64,000 bases of DNA from Streptomyces sp. HPF1205 (GCF_020400825.1 NZ_JAINVH010000001.1:1-64000); one strand, 5' to 3'. Shown: positions 20,901 through 30,353, counted from the first letter of the stretch. Notes: generated by a model not told the origin, from the sequence alone. Numbers and translations: made by a program.

Positions 20901-22897
20901 AGAAGATGGCCATCACCTCCAGCGGCGCGTGGGAGTCGGTGAAGCGGCATTTCCGCGAGATGGGCCACAACACCCAGGAAGAGGACTTCACCGTCGTCGG
21001 CATCGGCGACATGTCCGGTGACGTGTTCGGCAACGGCATGCTGCTGTCCGAGCACATCCGGCTGGTCGCGGCCTTCGACCACCGGCACATCTTCATCGAC
21101 CCGAAGCCGGACGCGGCCGTCTCGTACGCCGAGCGCCGCCGCCTGTTCGAGCTGCCGCGCAGCTCCTGGGCCGACTACGACACCTCGCTGATCTCCTCCG
21201 GCGGCGGCGTGTTCCCCCGCACCGCCAAGGGGATCCCGCTCAACAACCACATCAGGGCCGCCCTCGGCATCGAGTCCCCGGCGAGCAAGATCACCCCGGC
21301 GGAGCTGATGAAGGCCATCCTGCAGGCCCCGGTGGACCTGCTGTGGAACGGCGGCATCGGCACCTACGTCAAGGCGTCCACCGAGACTCACGCCGACGTC
21401 GGCGACAAGGCCAACGACGCCATCCGCATCGACGGCGCCGACCTGCGCGTCAAGGTGGTCGGCGAGGGCGGCAACCTGGGCTTCACCCAGCTGGGCCGGA
21501 TCGAGTTCGCGAGGGCCGGCGGGCGGATCAACAGCGACGCCATCGACAACAGCGCGGGAGTGGACGCCTCCGACCACGAGGTGAACATCAAGATCCTGCT
21601 CAACAGCGTGGTCGGCAACGGCGACCTGACCCTCAAACAGCGCAACACGCTGCTGGCCGAGATGACCCACGAGGTCGGCGACCTGGTGCTGCGCAACAAC
21701 TACGCGCAGAACGTGGCGCTGGCCAACAGCATGGCCCAGGCGCCCAGCCTGCTGCACGCCCACCAGCGGCTGATCCGCCGGCTGTCGAAGGAGGGGCGGC
21801 TGGACCGCGCCCTGGAGTTCCTCCCCACCGACCGGCAGATCCGCGAGCGGCTCGCCGCCGGGGGGAGCCTGACCCAGCCGGAGATCGCGGTCCTGCTGGC
21901 GTACGTCAAGATCACCGTCGCCGACGAGCTGATCCTGACCGACCTGCCCGACGACCCCTACCTGCGGTCGCTGCTGCACGCGTACTTCCCGGTGCCGCTG
22001 CGCGAGCGGTTCGCCGAGCAGATCCACCGCCACGCCCTGCACCGCGAGATCGTCACCACCCTCCTGGTCAACGACACCGTCAACTCCGGCGGCACCACCT
22101 TCCTGCACCGCTTCCGCGAGGAGACCGGCGCGACGGCCGACGAGATCGTGCGGGCGCACACCGCCGCCCGGGCGATCTTCGATCTGGGCCCGATCTGGGA
22201 CGAGGTGGAGGCCCTGGACAACGTGGTGCCGGCCGACGTGCAGACCCGCGTCCGGCTGCACTCGCGCCGGCTGGTCGAGCGGGCCACCCGCTGGCTGCTC
22301 AACAACCGGCCGCAGCCGCTGCAGATCGCCGAGACCATCGAGTTCTTCGGCGACGGCGTCGCCATGGTCTGGTCGCAACTGCCCAAGCTGCTGCGCGGGG
22401 CGGACCTGGAGTGGTACCAGCAGGTGCACGACGAACTGACCGGTGCCGGGGTGCCGGAGGACCTGGCCGGCAAGGTGGCCGGGTTCTCCTCGGCGTTCCC
22501 CGCGCTGGACATCGTCGCCGTGGCGCACCGCAGCACGTACGAGCCGCTGGACGTCGCCGAGGTCTACTTCGACATCTCCGACCGGCTGCAGGTCACCCAG
22601 CTCCTCGACCGGATCATCCAGTTGCCGCGCACCGACCGCTGGCAGTCGATGGCCCGCGCGGCGATCCGCGAGGACCTGTTCGCGGCGCACGCGGCGCTCA
22701 CCGCGGACGTGCTGGCCGCGGGAGGCACCGACGCCACCCCGGAGCAGCGGTTCCTGGCCTGGCAGGAGCAGAACGCCGGGCTGATCGGCCGGGCCCGCAC
22801 CACTCTGGAGGAGATCCAGGGCGCGGAGGAGTTCGACCTGGCCAGCCTGTCGGTGGCGATGCGCACCTTCCGTACGCTGCTGCGCACGCACCACTGA
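17951..22897 (+). CDS. gdh: Large NAD-specific glutamate dehydrogenase (180-kDa class)
   Basis: A 1648-residue enzyme of the GDH180 class first described in Streptomyces clavuligerus. It catalyses oxidative deamination of glutamate to 2-oxoglutarate with NAD+. A long N-terminal regulatory part (about 1-700, ACT-like and helical segments) precedes the central catalytic core. The core has the substrate-binding Lys in PVGAKGGFVGK (about residue 882), and the nucleotide-binding part includes VVGEGGNLGFTQLGRIEFA. A long helical C-terminal part follows. The ATG at 17951 follows GGAGTCAGAGGAC. It ends at a perfect 19-base-pair hairpin. The equally long antisense frame is a codon-bias shadow. Confidence 0.96.
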   Translation: MQTKLDEAKAELLERAARVGENSPAGGKPGQGLDAEALTAFLLRYYLHTAPEDLVDRDPVDVFGAAHSHYRLAEVRPQGTANVRVHTPTVDENGWQCSHTVVEVVTDDMPFLVDSVTNALTQANRAIHLVVHPQFKVRRDVTGKLLEVIGSVSGPEDEPLPHDVLIESWIHVEIDRETDRADLKEITADLRRVLSDVRESVEDWAKMRQAALSIADELAAAPPPLPEQETAEAWELMRWLSDDHFTFLGYREYELTTQSGPEGGTEDVLVAVPGTGLGILRSDPKHPHADGTHPEHGGHPNSPSFSRLPADARAKAREHKLLILTKANSRSTVHRPSYLDYVGVKKFDAEGDVIGERRFLGLFSSAAYTESVRRVPVIRRKVEEVLDGCGFSPDSHDGRDLLQILETYPRDELFQTPADELRSIATSVLYLQERRKLRLFLRQDEYGRYFSALVYLPRDRYTTAVRLRLTRILQEELGGISADFSAWNTESVLSRLHFVIRVGPGTPLPVLTDSDVERIEGRLADATRSWADGFAEAVNAECGEERAAELTRRYADAFPDGYRSDFTPRSAVADLQRIESLGPDDFALSLYEPVGAAPEERRFKIYRTGAPVSLSAVLPVLQRLGVEVVDERPYEMRIGEGSRAWIYDFGLRLDPRLGDLGDDARERFQEAFAATWTDRAENDGFNSLVLRAGLDWRQAMVLRAYAKYLRQAGSTFSQDYMEDTLRTNVHTTRLLVNLFQARLSPDHQRAGSEVVDGIMEELDGALDQVASLDEDRILRAFLTLIKATLRTNYFQRAEDGRPHPYLSMKFDPKAIPDLPAPRPAYEIWVYSPRVEGVHLRFGKVARGGLRWSDRREDFRTEVLGLVKAQMVKNTVIVPVGAKGGFVGKRLPDPAADRDAWLAEGIESYKTFICGMLDITDNLVGGEVVPPRDVVRHDGDDTYLVVAADKGTASFSDIANEVAGSYGFWLGDAFASGGSVGYDHKKMAITSSGAWESVKRHFREMGHNTQEEDFTVVGIGDMSGDVFGNGMLLSEHIRLVAAFDHRHIFIDPKPDAAVSYAERRRLFELPRSSWADYDTSLISSGGGVFPRTAKGIPLNNHIRAALGIESPASKITPAELMKAILQAPVDLLWNGGIGTYVKASTETHADVGDKANDAIRIDGADLRVKVVGEGGNLGFTQLGRIEFARAGGRINSDAIDNSAGVDASDHEVNIKILLNSVVGNGDLTLKQRNTLLAEMTHEVGDLVLRNNYAQNVALANSMAQAPSLLHAHQRLIRRLSKEGRLDRALEFLPTDRQIRERLAAGGSLTQPEIAVLLAYVKITVADELILTDLPDDPYLRSLLHAYFPVPLRERFAEQIHRHALHREIVTTLLVNDTVNSGGTTFLHRFREETGATADEIVRAHTAARAIFDLGPIWDEVEALDNVVPADVQTRVRLHSRRLVERATRWLLNNRPQPLQIAETIEFFGDGVAMVWSQLPKLLRGADLEWYQQVHDELTGAGVPEDLAGKVAGFSSAFPALDIVAVAHRSTYEPLDVAEVYFDISDRLQVTQLLDRIIQLPRTDRWQSMARAAIREDLFAAHAALTADVLAAGGTDATPEQRFLAWQEQNAGLIGRARTTLEEIQGAEEFDLASLSVAMRTFRTLLRTHH

Positions 22898-22922
22898 GGC
22901 TGGGTCCGCCCGCCGGCACGAA

Positions 22923-22964
22923 GGGCGCGGGGTCCCCGGGGCAATCCCCGGGGACCCCGCGCCC
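22923..22964. terminator. Perfect 19-bp hairpin after gdh
   Basis: The arms at 22923-22941 and 22946-22964 pair at all 19 positions with a CAAT loop. It lies between gdh and the convergent GT-C-like gene and can serve both directions. Confidence 0.93.
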
Positions 22965-23059
22965 GTGCGTCCGGTCTTGCTGGTGCCCGCGCGCGTACCG
23001 GTCCCGCCTTACCCGTCCGGCCTGCCCGCCCGCCTGTCCGACCCGCTACCCGCCCGCGG

Positions 23060-24784
23060 CTATCCGTCCGCCAGGCGGATGAGCCGCTCACCCGTCGACG
23101 GGTTCGTGGCGACGATCCGGCCCTCGTAGTGGAGGTTCTGGCCGGGGCGCAGCAGGAGCCACTGGACGGCGTAGCGGCGGCCGATGCGGGCGCGCGCGTC
23201 GGGGGCGGTGCGCGGGTCGAGGTAGGCACGGGCGTCGGCCAGGCGGCGGGCGCGCTCGGCGGCCGGGGTCGACGGATCGGGCCAGGTCGGGGCGACCAGG
23301 AAGACACCGTAGGCGGGCAGCGCGTGGGGCGCGTAGTAGCCGTCGGCGAGCAGGACGTCGCCGGACTGGACGTGGCGGGCCACCCAGGCGTACGAGGGCC
23401 AGCGCACCGGGTGCGGGACGGTGACCGGAAGGTACCGCTGCGGGACGACGGAGCCGATCTGCGCGGCCGCGCCGAAGCAGAGGGCGACGGCCGCGACGGG
23501 AGCCAGGACCTTGCGGGTCCGGGTCCACGGCGGGGCCTCGGCGAGTTCGACGGCCAGCGCGAACTGCGGCGGGACCATCAGCAGCGCGAAGACGCGGCCG
23601 TAGGTGTAGTGGCCGCTGACCCAGCCGTAGCCGACGAGGACGCAGAACGCGAGGAACATCAGGACCAGCGGGTCGAGCAGTCGCCGGCGCGCGCGCAGGG
23701 CCAGGGCCGGCACGCCGAGGACGAACGCGAGCCCGTACCACCGCCAGGGATGGGTGTAGAGGAACCGGTGGACGGCGTCCACGGTGGTGTCGCCGGCCAG
23801 CGAGAAGACGTCGGAGTACGGCCAGACCAGCGCGACCAGCACCGCCGCCGCGCACGCGACCGCCCACCGGCCGGCCATCGGCCACCCCCACGTGCGCTGC
23901 CGCCCGGCCACCACGCACCCCATCCCGACCCACGCGGCCAGCGCGGTGATGGGATGGATGAGCAGCAGCACCCCGCCCGCCGCCCCCAGACCGGCGAAGG
24001 ACCACAGCCCCTGTCCGCGAAGCCGCCCCGCCGACGGCCACCCCGCGAACAGCCCCGGCCGTGCCCGGGCCGCCGCTCCACCGTCACCGCGCGCTCCCTC
24101 GCCCTCGGGCCTCCTGTCGGCCGAGCGAGCCCCGCCCCCCGCGCCGCCGGCGCCCGCCCTGCCGCCCCCCGCCCCGCCGGCGCCAGCGAACTCCCGCCGC
24201 GCCAGCCGGTCCGTCCACGCCCACAGCAGCAGCGCCAGCCCCACGGCGAAGCAACTCGGGTACACCGCACCGTGGGTGAGCGACCACAGGCCGCAAAAGC
24301 CGCTCCACTCCTTCTCCCGCACCCCCCACAGCAGCGTGAAGGCCGCCAGCGCCAGGACCGGGGCCCACCGCCGCGCGCTCAGTGTGCGGGTGAACGCCCC
24401 CACCCCCCACAGCAGCACCGCCAGGTTCAGCGCCGCGCACAGCTTCACCACCCGCCACGCCGCCAGCCCCGTCACCTTGGCGAACAGGCCGAGCGCGACG
24501 ATGTACGGGGAGTAGTAGGGGCTGCCCGTGTCCGGTTCCTTCAGGAGCGGGTTCATCGGGTGCAGCCAGGAGTCCTTGATCCGCTGGACGGCCGAGGCGT
24601 GCTGGCCGAAGTCCGCGGCGATCGGGGCCCGCCAGGCGGTGATCGTGACGACCAGCCAGAACGCGGTCCCGACGAGCAGGTACGGTGTCGGCCGCCAGTG
24701 GCTCGCGCGTTCGAGCAGGGCGGGGCGCGCGGCGCCCGCTCCGTCGTCGTCGGCCGTCAGCGGCCCGGTGGTCAGTTGTGGCAC
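23060..24784 (-). CDS. Polytopic membrane protein, probable GT-C-type glycosyltransferase
   Basis: A 574-residue protein with about 10-12 hydrophobic helices. The N-terminal part has an acidic loop (RAPIAADFGQHASAVQ) like the Asp-containing first periplasmic loop of GT-C enzymes, and a soluble C-terminal segment of about 130 residues probably lies outside the membrane. The cytoplasmic loop near residues 185-240 is Gly/Ala-rich. GT-C enzymes transfer sugars from polyprenyl-phosphate donors outside the membrane, and the neighbours suggest work on a surface polymer. GTG at 24784 overlaps the preceding gene's stop by 13 bp, indicating translational coupling. I cannot name the family with certainty. 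Confidence 0.7.
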   Translation of the reverse strand: MPQLTTGPLTADDDGAGAARPALLERASHWRPTPYLLVGTAFWLVVTITAWRAPIAADFGQHASAVQRIKDSWLHPMNPLLKEPDTGSPYYSPYIVALGLFAKVTGLAAWRVVKLCAALNLAVLLWGVGAFTRTLSARRWAPVLALAAFTLLWGVREKEWSGFCGLWSLTHGAVYPSCFAVGLALLLWAWTDRLARREFAGAGGAGGGRAGAGGAGGGARSADRRPEGEGARGDGGAAARARPGLFAGWPSAGRLRGQGLWSFAGLGAAGGVLLLIHPITALAAWVGMGCVVAGRQRTWGWPMAGRWAVACAAAVLVALVWPYSDVFSLAGDTTVDAVHRFLYTHPWRWYGLAFVLGVPALALRARRRLLDPLVLMFLAFCVLVGYGWVSGHYTYGRVFALLMVPPQFALAVELAEAPPWTRTRKVLAPVAAVALCFGAAAQIGSVVPQRYLPVTVPHPVRWPSYAWVARHVQSGDVLLADGYYAPHALPAYGVFLVAPTWPDPSTPAAERARRLADARAYLDPRTAPDARARIGRRYAVQWLLLRPGQNLHYEGRIVATNPSTGERLIRLADG

Positions 24785-26577
24785 AACGCCTTCTCCGCCA
24801 TGACCGGGTCCCCGGGGTACCGGAAGCCGGTCCGGGCCCAGGAACCGGTGAGGTTCTTCCAGAATCTGTCGAGCGTCAGCGGGTCCCGCACCGACGCCTG
24901 GAGTTCGGCCAGGCGTCCGCAGCGCAGCGCGTGGCGGGCGGCGGCCACCCGGGCGGGGGAGATCCCCGCCGGGACCGGGGTGCCGGGATCGGTCCAGTCG
25001 GCCACGATCCAGGCCAGGTCCACCGGTTTCTCGTGCCCGGCGCGGCCCGAGGTACTCGCGGTGGTCCGCTGCTGGTGCGCCGCCAGCGGATAGGCGAGCC
25101 CGAGCGTGTCCACCGAGATCGCGTCCAGGGGCAGTACGAGGCCGCTGCCGCCCAGGGAGCCGGAGGCAGCGGCCAGCCGTACCCGCCCGTGGCCGCCGCC
25201 GAGCGGCAGGGTCACGAACCGCCCCGCGGCGCCCGGCTCCGGCATCACCAGCACCGGCCGGCCGCGGGGATCCGCCTCGGCCGCCGCGACCGCCGCCCGG
25301 AAGCCGGGCGGCACGTTCTCGCGCGCGGCCGTGGGGACCAGGCGCGCGTGCCCGCCGGAGCCGGTGGACGAGCGCTGTTCGTCCATGACCGCGTACGGGT
25401 TCCCGCCGGCGGCCGCCGGCCGCCACAGCAGGGCGCAGCACACCGCCCACGCCAGCAGCCCGGCGCCGGCGGTGAACGTCACCCGGGTCAGCGGTACCGC
25501 GCACAGCGGCAGCATGAGCAGCAGCAGCCCCGGCAGCAGCATGCGCCCGTGCATGGCGTCGCCGCCCGCCCGGCACACGTACGCCCACGACAGCAGCCCC
25601 GCGACCGGGGGCGCCACCAGTTCGGCCCGCATCGCGCCGCGCGGCGCCCAGGTGACCAGCGCCAGCAGGAGCAGCAGCGGGATCCACAGGCGGTAGGGCT
25701 CGGTGAAGTTCGCGAAGTAGGCCAGCCCGCGCCGCCACACGGGATCGGCGGCCTCCCTGGTGAGGGCGGGCAGCGGCACCAGCACCCCGTAGAACCCGGC
25801 CCGCAGGACCTCGCAGGCGGCGGGCAGGGCGAGGGCGGAGCCCAGCATCTTCAGCGTGTTGACGGCGCCCGGGACCACCACGCACCACAGCGCGGCCATG
25901 AACACCACGGACACCAGGGCGAGTTCGGGCCGCACCAGCGGCCCCAGGCCGATGACGAACGCGGCCGCGTACGGTCGGCGGCGGGGGCGCGAGACGCGCA
26001 CGGCGACCAGGTGCCACCAGGCGAGCGCGATCCACGCGGTCGTCAGGCCGTTCTCCAGGCCGGAGGTCGCGTAGTCCCAGTCCGCCTTGACCGGCAGCAG
26101 CACCAGCATGCCCAGCGGCAGCAGCGGCGACGTGCTCAGCGGGCGGACCGCCTTGCGCGCGGCGGCCACCGCCAGCGCGTAGCCCGCGCCGGTCAGCACG
26201 ATGCCCAGGCCGACCGCGACGACCGCCGGGTCCCGGCCCGAGACGAAGGTGCCGCCCGCCACCAGCCACTGCCACAGGGTGCCGGTGGCCGCCTCCGCCC
26301 GCTCGCCCGCGTTGAGGACCGGGCCGTGCCCGGCCAGGAGCTGACGGACCGTGCGGGTGTAGACCAGGCCGTCGTCGCTCACCCAGCGCTGCCGGTAGCC
26401 GAGCACCATCACCGCCAGCGCGGGCACCGCGGCGATCGCGATCTCGCGCGGCCGCCACCGGGGCAGCAGGGCCGGCACCTTGCCCAGGACACCGGCCGCC
26501 CGGCCGCGGATCCCGCCCGGGCCGGCGTCGGAAGCGCCCGCCGGCCGGGCGTCGGGAACCAGATCGGGTGATGACAC
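24772..26577 (-). CDS. AftB/ZomB-like polytopic arabinofuranosyltransferase-type protein
   Basis: A 601-residue membrane protein. The segment YRQRWVSDDGLVYTRTVRQL followed by NAGERAEAATGTLWQWL resembles mycobacterial AftB, whose paired Asp residues in the first extracytoplasmic loop are catalytic; the same family is often labelled ZomB. About nine to ten helices and a soluble C-terminal domain follow. Streptomycetes lack arabinogalactan of the mycobacterial type, so the donor and acceptor are unknown; decoration of a wall polymer is inference from neighbours. GTG at 26577 lies seven bases after GGAG. It is cotranscribed with the next GT-C-like gene. Confidence 0.8.
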   Translation of the reverse strand: MSSPDLVPDARPAGASDAGPGGIRGRAAGVLGKVPALLPRWRPREIAIAAVPALAVMVLGYRQRWVSDDGLVYTRTVRQLLAGHGPVLNAGERAEAATGTLWQWLVAGGTFVSGRDPAVVAVGLGIVLTGAGYALAVAAARKAVRPLSTSPLLPLGMLVLLPVKADWDYATSGLENGLTTAWIALAWWHLVAVRVSRPRRRPYAAAFVIGLGPLVRPELALVSVVFMAALWCVVVPGAVNTLKMLGSALALPAACEVLRAGFYGVLVPLPALTREAADPVWRRGLAYFANFTEPYRLWIPLLLLLALVTWAPRGAMRAELVAPPVAGLLSWAYVCRAGGDAMHGRMLLPGLLLLMLPLCAVPLTRVTFTAGAGLLAWAVCCALLWRPAAAGGNPYAVMDEQRSSTGSGGHARLVPTAARENVPPGFRAAVAAAEADPRGRPVLVMPEPGAAGRFVTLPLGGGHGRVRLAAASGSLGGSGLVLPLDAISVDTLGLAYPLAAHQQRTTASTSGRAGHEKPVDLAWIVADWTDPGTPVPAGISPARVAAARHALRCGRLAELQASVRDPLTLDRFWKNLTGSWARTGFRYPGDPVMAEKALCHN

Positions 26578-26633
26578 GGGCAGCTCCAGGGTCGGCACGG
26601 CAGCGCGTTCCAGCAGCCCAGCGTGCCAAGGAG

Positions 26634-29600
26634 TCAGCACAGCAGCAGATCCGCCACGCGGGCGGCGGCGCGGCCGTCGTCCAGGTGGCAGAAGGCGGCG
26701 CGGAAGGCCGCGTACGCCGCCTCGCGGGGGCGTACCGCCGCCACCGGATCGCGCAGCGCCCCGATCAGCTCGTCGGCCGAGGACAGCAGCGGGCCCGGCG
26801 CCCGCTCCTCGTAGTCCAGGGTGAAGCCCCGCAACTGGTCGCGGTAGCGGGCCAGGTCCGGGGTGTGCAGCAGGATCGGGCGGCCGGTGACCGCGAAGTC
26901 CGCCATGACCGCCGAGTAGTCGGTGACCAGCACGTCGGCCGCGAGCAGCAGTTCGGCCAGGTCCGGGTGGGCGGACACGTCGCGCACGAAGCGGCCGTCG
27001 GCGGGCACGGTGTCGGCGACCAGCGGGTGCGCGCGCACCAGCAGGACATGGCTGCCGGACAGTTCCCGTTCCAGTGCCGCCAGGTCCAGCGGCAGGTGCA
27101 GCCGGTGGTGGCCCGCGTCGTAGGCCTCGTCGTCGCGCACGGTCGGCGCGTACAGCACCACGGTCCGGTCCGCGGGCAGGCCGAGCCGGGCCCGTACCTC
27201 CTCGGCGACCTTGTCGCGGTCCTCGGCGGCGAGCAGGTCGGTGCGGGGCAGGCCGGTCTCGGCGATCTCGCCGTGGTGGTGCAGGGCGCGGCGAAGGACG
27301 GGGGTGGAGGGCGTGTTCGGGGAGAGCAGCACGCTCCACTGGTCGCCGCGCCGGGGCTGCGGCCACATGTGCGGCAGGTCCGCGCACAAGGTGCCCTCCA
27401 GGTCCAGGCCGATCCGCTTGATGGGCGTGCCGTGCCAGGTCTGCACCACCCGCTGTCCGGGCCGGCGCTCGAACCAGGCCGGCAGGTGGGTGTTGGTGAC
27501 CACGTAGCGGCTGCGGGCCAGCGCCTCGTACCAGGCGTGGCTGCCGCGCACCACCGCCCGCGCCGCCGGCGGCACCGGCGCCGCGGGGTCCGTGACCACC
27601 CACAGGTGCTCCACGGCGGCGCCGCGCCGCACCAGCTCCTCGTGCACCGCCCGGGGCGAGTCGCCGACGCCCCGGCCGTCGAAGTCGCTGTAGACGACGG
27701 CGGGCCGCGGGGCCCGCTTGCGCAGCACCGGGTAGCGGCGCTCGCGCAGCAGCCGCTGGCGGTACGGGCCCCGGTCCGCCGCCGGCACGAAGTCGCCCGC
27801 CACGATCGCCGGCAGGTCATGGACGTGCCGCTCCACCCGCAGCGGCCGCCCGCCGCCGGGGCCGGGGCCGGGGCCGGGCGGCAGGGCGGCGGGTGTCCCC
27901 GGCGCCATCCGGACCGGCGCCTGAAGCCCGCCCACCCGCACCCACGGGTACCAGTGGCCGGGGTGCGGCAGGCCCGCCGGGTCGAGGTCGGCGCGGAAGC
28001 GGGTCCCCTCGGCGGTGAGGGGGACGGCGTACTCGGCGGCGTAGGTCGCGTGGCGCAGCAGCAGCCGGGCGGCGCCGGGGCCGGTGCCGGGGCCCGCGTC
28101 GGGGCCGCCGTAAGGGCCGCCGGTCCGCGTGCCCGCCGGCAGCTCGCCCTCCAGCCGCAGCCGGCCGTCGTCGGCGCGGGTCAGCGCGTCGGCGAAGGCG
28201 CACGGGGGAGCGTCGTGGAGCAGCAGGCCGGCGGTGGGGCCGGCGCCGAGGGTCAGTTCGCGGGGGAGGCCGCCGGGGCCGGGCGGGAGCGGGTGGCGGC
28301 CGGGGGCGAGGCGGGCGTCCACCGCGATGCGGGCGGTGCCGCCGTCGGCGAAGAGGACCTCGGCCGACCAGGCCGCGGTCGTCTCGGGGGCCACCTCCCG
28401 GGGCAGGCCGTCGGCGGGCGGCCGGCCCCGCGCGAGGTCGCCGGGGTCCACGGCCGCCGTCGCCCGCGTCCAGCCGTCGTCCTTTCCGGCCGCCTCCGGC
28501 GCGTGCCGCACGTCCAGCGGGCAGTCCAGGACCGCGCCGCCCCGCTCCCGCAGCCGCACGGCCACCGGCGGGCGGCGGTCACGGACCTCCAGCTCCAGCT
28601 CCACCTGCCCCCCGGGCAGCGCGCGGTGCCCGACGAGCCGCCGCCGTACCGGCTCGACCGACAGCTGCAGGCGCCCGTCGTGCACCCAGGGCACCAGCCG
28701 GGTGGTGCCGTCGAGCGCGAACGCCGGGTACGCCGGGTGCGGGGCCGAGGACGAATCCGAGAAGTACGAGGAGTACGAGAAGGACGGGAAGTACGAGGAG
28801 TACGAGAAGGACGGGAAGTACGGGTACGAGGGGTTCGACGGGTGCGCGGGCGGCGGCGGGTACGAGGGCGGCGGGCCTGGCGGGCGCGGCGGCGCGACCG
28901 CGGCGGGGCGCAGGGCCGCGGCGCGCACCAGCGTGCCGGCGGCGACCACGACGCCGATCCGCCACTGGCCCGGCCGGAAGGCGCCGCCGCGCCGCAGCCG
29001 CCGCGGGTCGAGGGTGATCTCGAAGCCCGACCAGTCGTAGCAGTGCCGTTCCTGCCCTGACTCGTCCGTCACCTCCGGCGCGGCCACCGTGCGCACCGGC
29101 AGCAGCACACGGCGCCGGCCGCACACCGCCACGGCGGCCTTGAGGGACGAGCGGCGGGTGCGGGCGTCCACGTTGCGGATGTAGGCGTACCCCTTGAGCA
29201 GCAGCTTGCCGTCCCGCCAGGCGACCTCGCGCAGCCGGGCGGTCACCGGCAGGTCCCTCGCGGCGACCGCGGACGCGGACCTCGGCAGCGGCACCGGGGA
29301 GCCGTCGGGCCGGGGCAGCACGGCCCGGCGGCGCAGGAACGGCACGGGCGGCCCGCCCAGGTCGAACACCCCGCGCCCGCCCGCCCGCTCGTGCTCCAGC
29401 AGCACCAGCAGGTCGGCGAGCCGGCCGGCCCGGACCAGCTCCCAGCGCATCCGCAGCTCCACCGGCAGCGTGCCGGGCAGCGACGGGTCCACCCGGGCCA
29501 GCCAGTCGCGGGCGCCGGCCATGAAGACCTTGCGGTACTCGGAGCCCGCCATGGGCAGCGCCTCCATGAAGTACAGCAGGTCGTCGGCGAGCACCGACCG

Positions 29601-30353
29601 GTCGTAGTCCCGCTTGTGCGCGGGGAACGACCGGGCCAGGAAGCGCGAGACCCGGTCCACCCCGGCGATCCGGTCGCGCACCCCGGTCACGTCGCCGCGG
29701 CGCCGGGTGATGGAGCCCTCGCGCAGCCGCCAGTAGTAGACGTGCTCGTGCAGGACGTCCACCGCCTCGGCGAGGAAGTGCGCGGGGATCGTCAGCGGCG
29801 TGTCCTCGTACAGCACCCCCTCGGGGAAGGCGAGCGCGTGCCGGTCCCAGAAGCTGCGGCGGAACACCTTGTTCCACGCCACCCGGTCCGACAGCAGCCC
29901 CAGGTCGCGGGTGATGTGGGTACGGGTCACGGTGCGGGTCATGCCGCGCTGCTGCCACGCCTGGACGCGGCCGCGCCGGTCGAGCCGGTAGACGTTGCCG
30001 GTGGCGAAGTCCGAGCCGGACTCCTCCAGCAGGCCGGTCAGCGACTCGTAGGCGCGCGGCGGCAGCACGTCGTCGCTGTCGACGAAGGCCAGGTACGCGG
30101 TGCCCGGATCGGCGTGCCGCACGCCGGTGTTGCGGGCGTGGCCGAGGCCGCCGTTGGCCTGCCGGACCAGCCGGAAGCGCGGGTCGCGCCGGGCCCAGCG
30201 CTCGGCCAGGGCGGGGCCGCCGTCGGTGGAGCCGTCGTCCACCATCACCACGTCCAGGGCGGTCAGGGTCTGCGCGGCGATCGACGCCAGGCAGTCCTCC
30301 AGGTACTGCTCCACGTTGTGGACGGGCACGACGACGGTCACGCGCGGATCCAT
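26634..30353 (-). CDS. Bifunctional GT2 glycosyltransferase / CDP-glycerol glycerophosphotransferase-like protein
   Basis: A 1239-residue protein. Residues 1-230 are a GT2 domain (VTVVVPVHNVEQYL, VMVDDGSTDGG, AFVDSDD). A central region of about 600 residues holds beta-rich segments interrupted by a Tyr/Ser/Phe/Pro-rich linker (about residues 495-540, encoded by a 27-bp repeat). The C-terminal 380 residues are the TagF-like polymerase domain, with QTWHGTPIKR near 968 and LVTDYSAVMADF near 1140. Such proteins extend teichoic-acid-like chains from polyprenyl carriers. I chose ATG 30353, where the GT2 fold begins. It probably leads the operon with the two GT-C-like genes (56-bp gap). The polymer is unknown. 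Confidence 0.86.
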   Translation of the reverse strand: MDPRVTVVVPVHNVEQYLEDCLASIAAQTLTALDVVMVDDGSTDGGPALAERWARRDPRFRLVRQANGGLGHARNTGVRHADPGTAYLAFVDSDDVLPPRAYESLTGLLEESGSDFATGNVYRLDRRGRVQAWQQRGMTRTVTRTHITRDLGLLSDRVAWNKVFRRSFWDRHALAFPEGVLYEDTPLTIPAHFLAEAVDVLHEHVYYWRLREGSITRRRGDVTGVRDRIAGVDRVSRFLARSFPAHKRDYDRSVLADDLLYFMEALPMAGSEYRKVFMAGARDWLARVDPSLPGTLPVELRMRWELVRAGRLADLLVLLEHERAGGRGVFDLGGPPVPFLRRRAVLPRPDGSPVPLPRSASAVAARDLPVTARLREVAWRDGKLLLKGYAYIRNVDARTRRSSLKAAVAVCGRRRVLLPVRTVAAPEVTDESGQERHCYDWSGFEITLDPRRLRRGGAFRPGQWRIGVVVAAGTLVRAAALRPAAVAPPRPPGPPPSYPPPPAHPSNPSYPYFPSFSYSSYFPSFSYSSYFSDSSSAPHPAYPAFALDGTTRLVPWVHDGRLQLSVEPVRRRLVGHRALPGGQVELELEVRDRRPPVAVRLRERGGAVLDCPLDVRHAPEAAGKDDGWTRATAAVDPGDLARGRPPADGLPREVAPETTAAWSAEVLFADGGTARIAVDARLAPGRHPLPPGPGGLPRELTLGAGPTAGLLLHDAPPCAFADALTRADDGRLRLEGELPAGTRTGGPYGGPDAGPGTGPGAARLLLRHATYAAEYAVPLTAEGTRFRADLDPAGLPHPGHWYPWVRVGGLQAPVRMAPGTPAALPPGPGPGPGGGRPLRVERHVHDLPAIVAGDFVPAADRGPYRQRLLRERRYPVLRKRAPRPAVVYSDFDGRGVGDSPRAVHEELVRRGAAVEHLWVVTDPAAPVPPAARAVVRGSHAWYEALARSRYVVTNTHLPAWFERRPGQRVVQTWHGTPIKRIGLDLEGTLCADLPHMWPQPRRGDQWSVLLSPNTPSTPVLRRALHHHGEIAETGLPRTDLLAAEDRDKVAEEVRARLGLPADRTVVLYAPTVRDDEAYDAGHHRLHLPLDLAALERELSGSHVLLVRAHPLVADTVPADGRFVRDVSAHPDLAELLLAADVLVTDYSAVMADFAVTGRPILLHTPDLARYRDQLRGFTLDYEERAPGPLLSSADELIGALRDPVAAVRPREAAYAAFRAAFCHLDDGRAAARVADLLLC
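28761..28831. repeat. 27-bp tandem repeat inside the GT2/glycerophosphotransferase gene
   Basis: Two perfect 27-bp copies at 28761-28787 and 28788-28814, then a partial third. Read on the coding strand they give the nonapeptide PSFSYSSYF twice in a linker. Multiples of nine residues keep the frame, so copy number could vary between strains. Confidence 0.9.

Noticed and set aside
17942..22894. A 1650-residue open frame antisense to gdh
   Set aside because: It mirrors gdh codon by codon; in high-GC DNA the antisense frame of a strongly G/C-biased gene lacks stops. No domain is recognisable.
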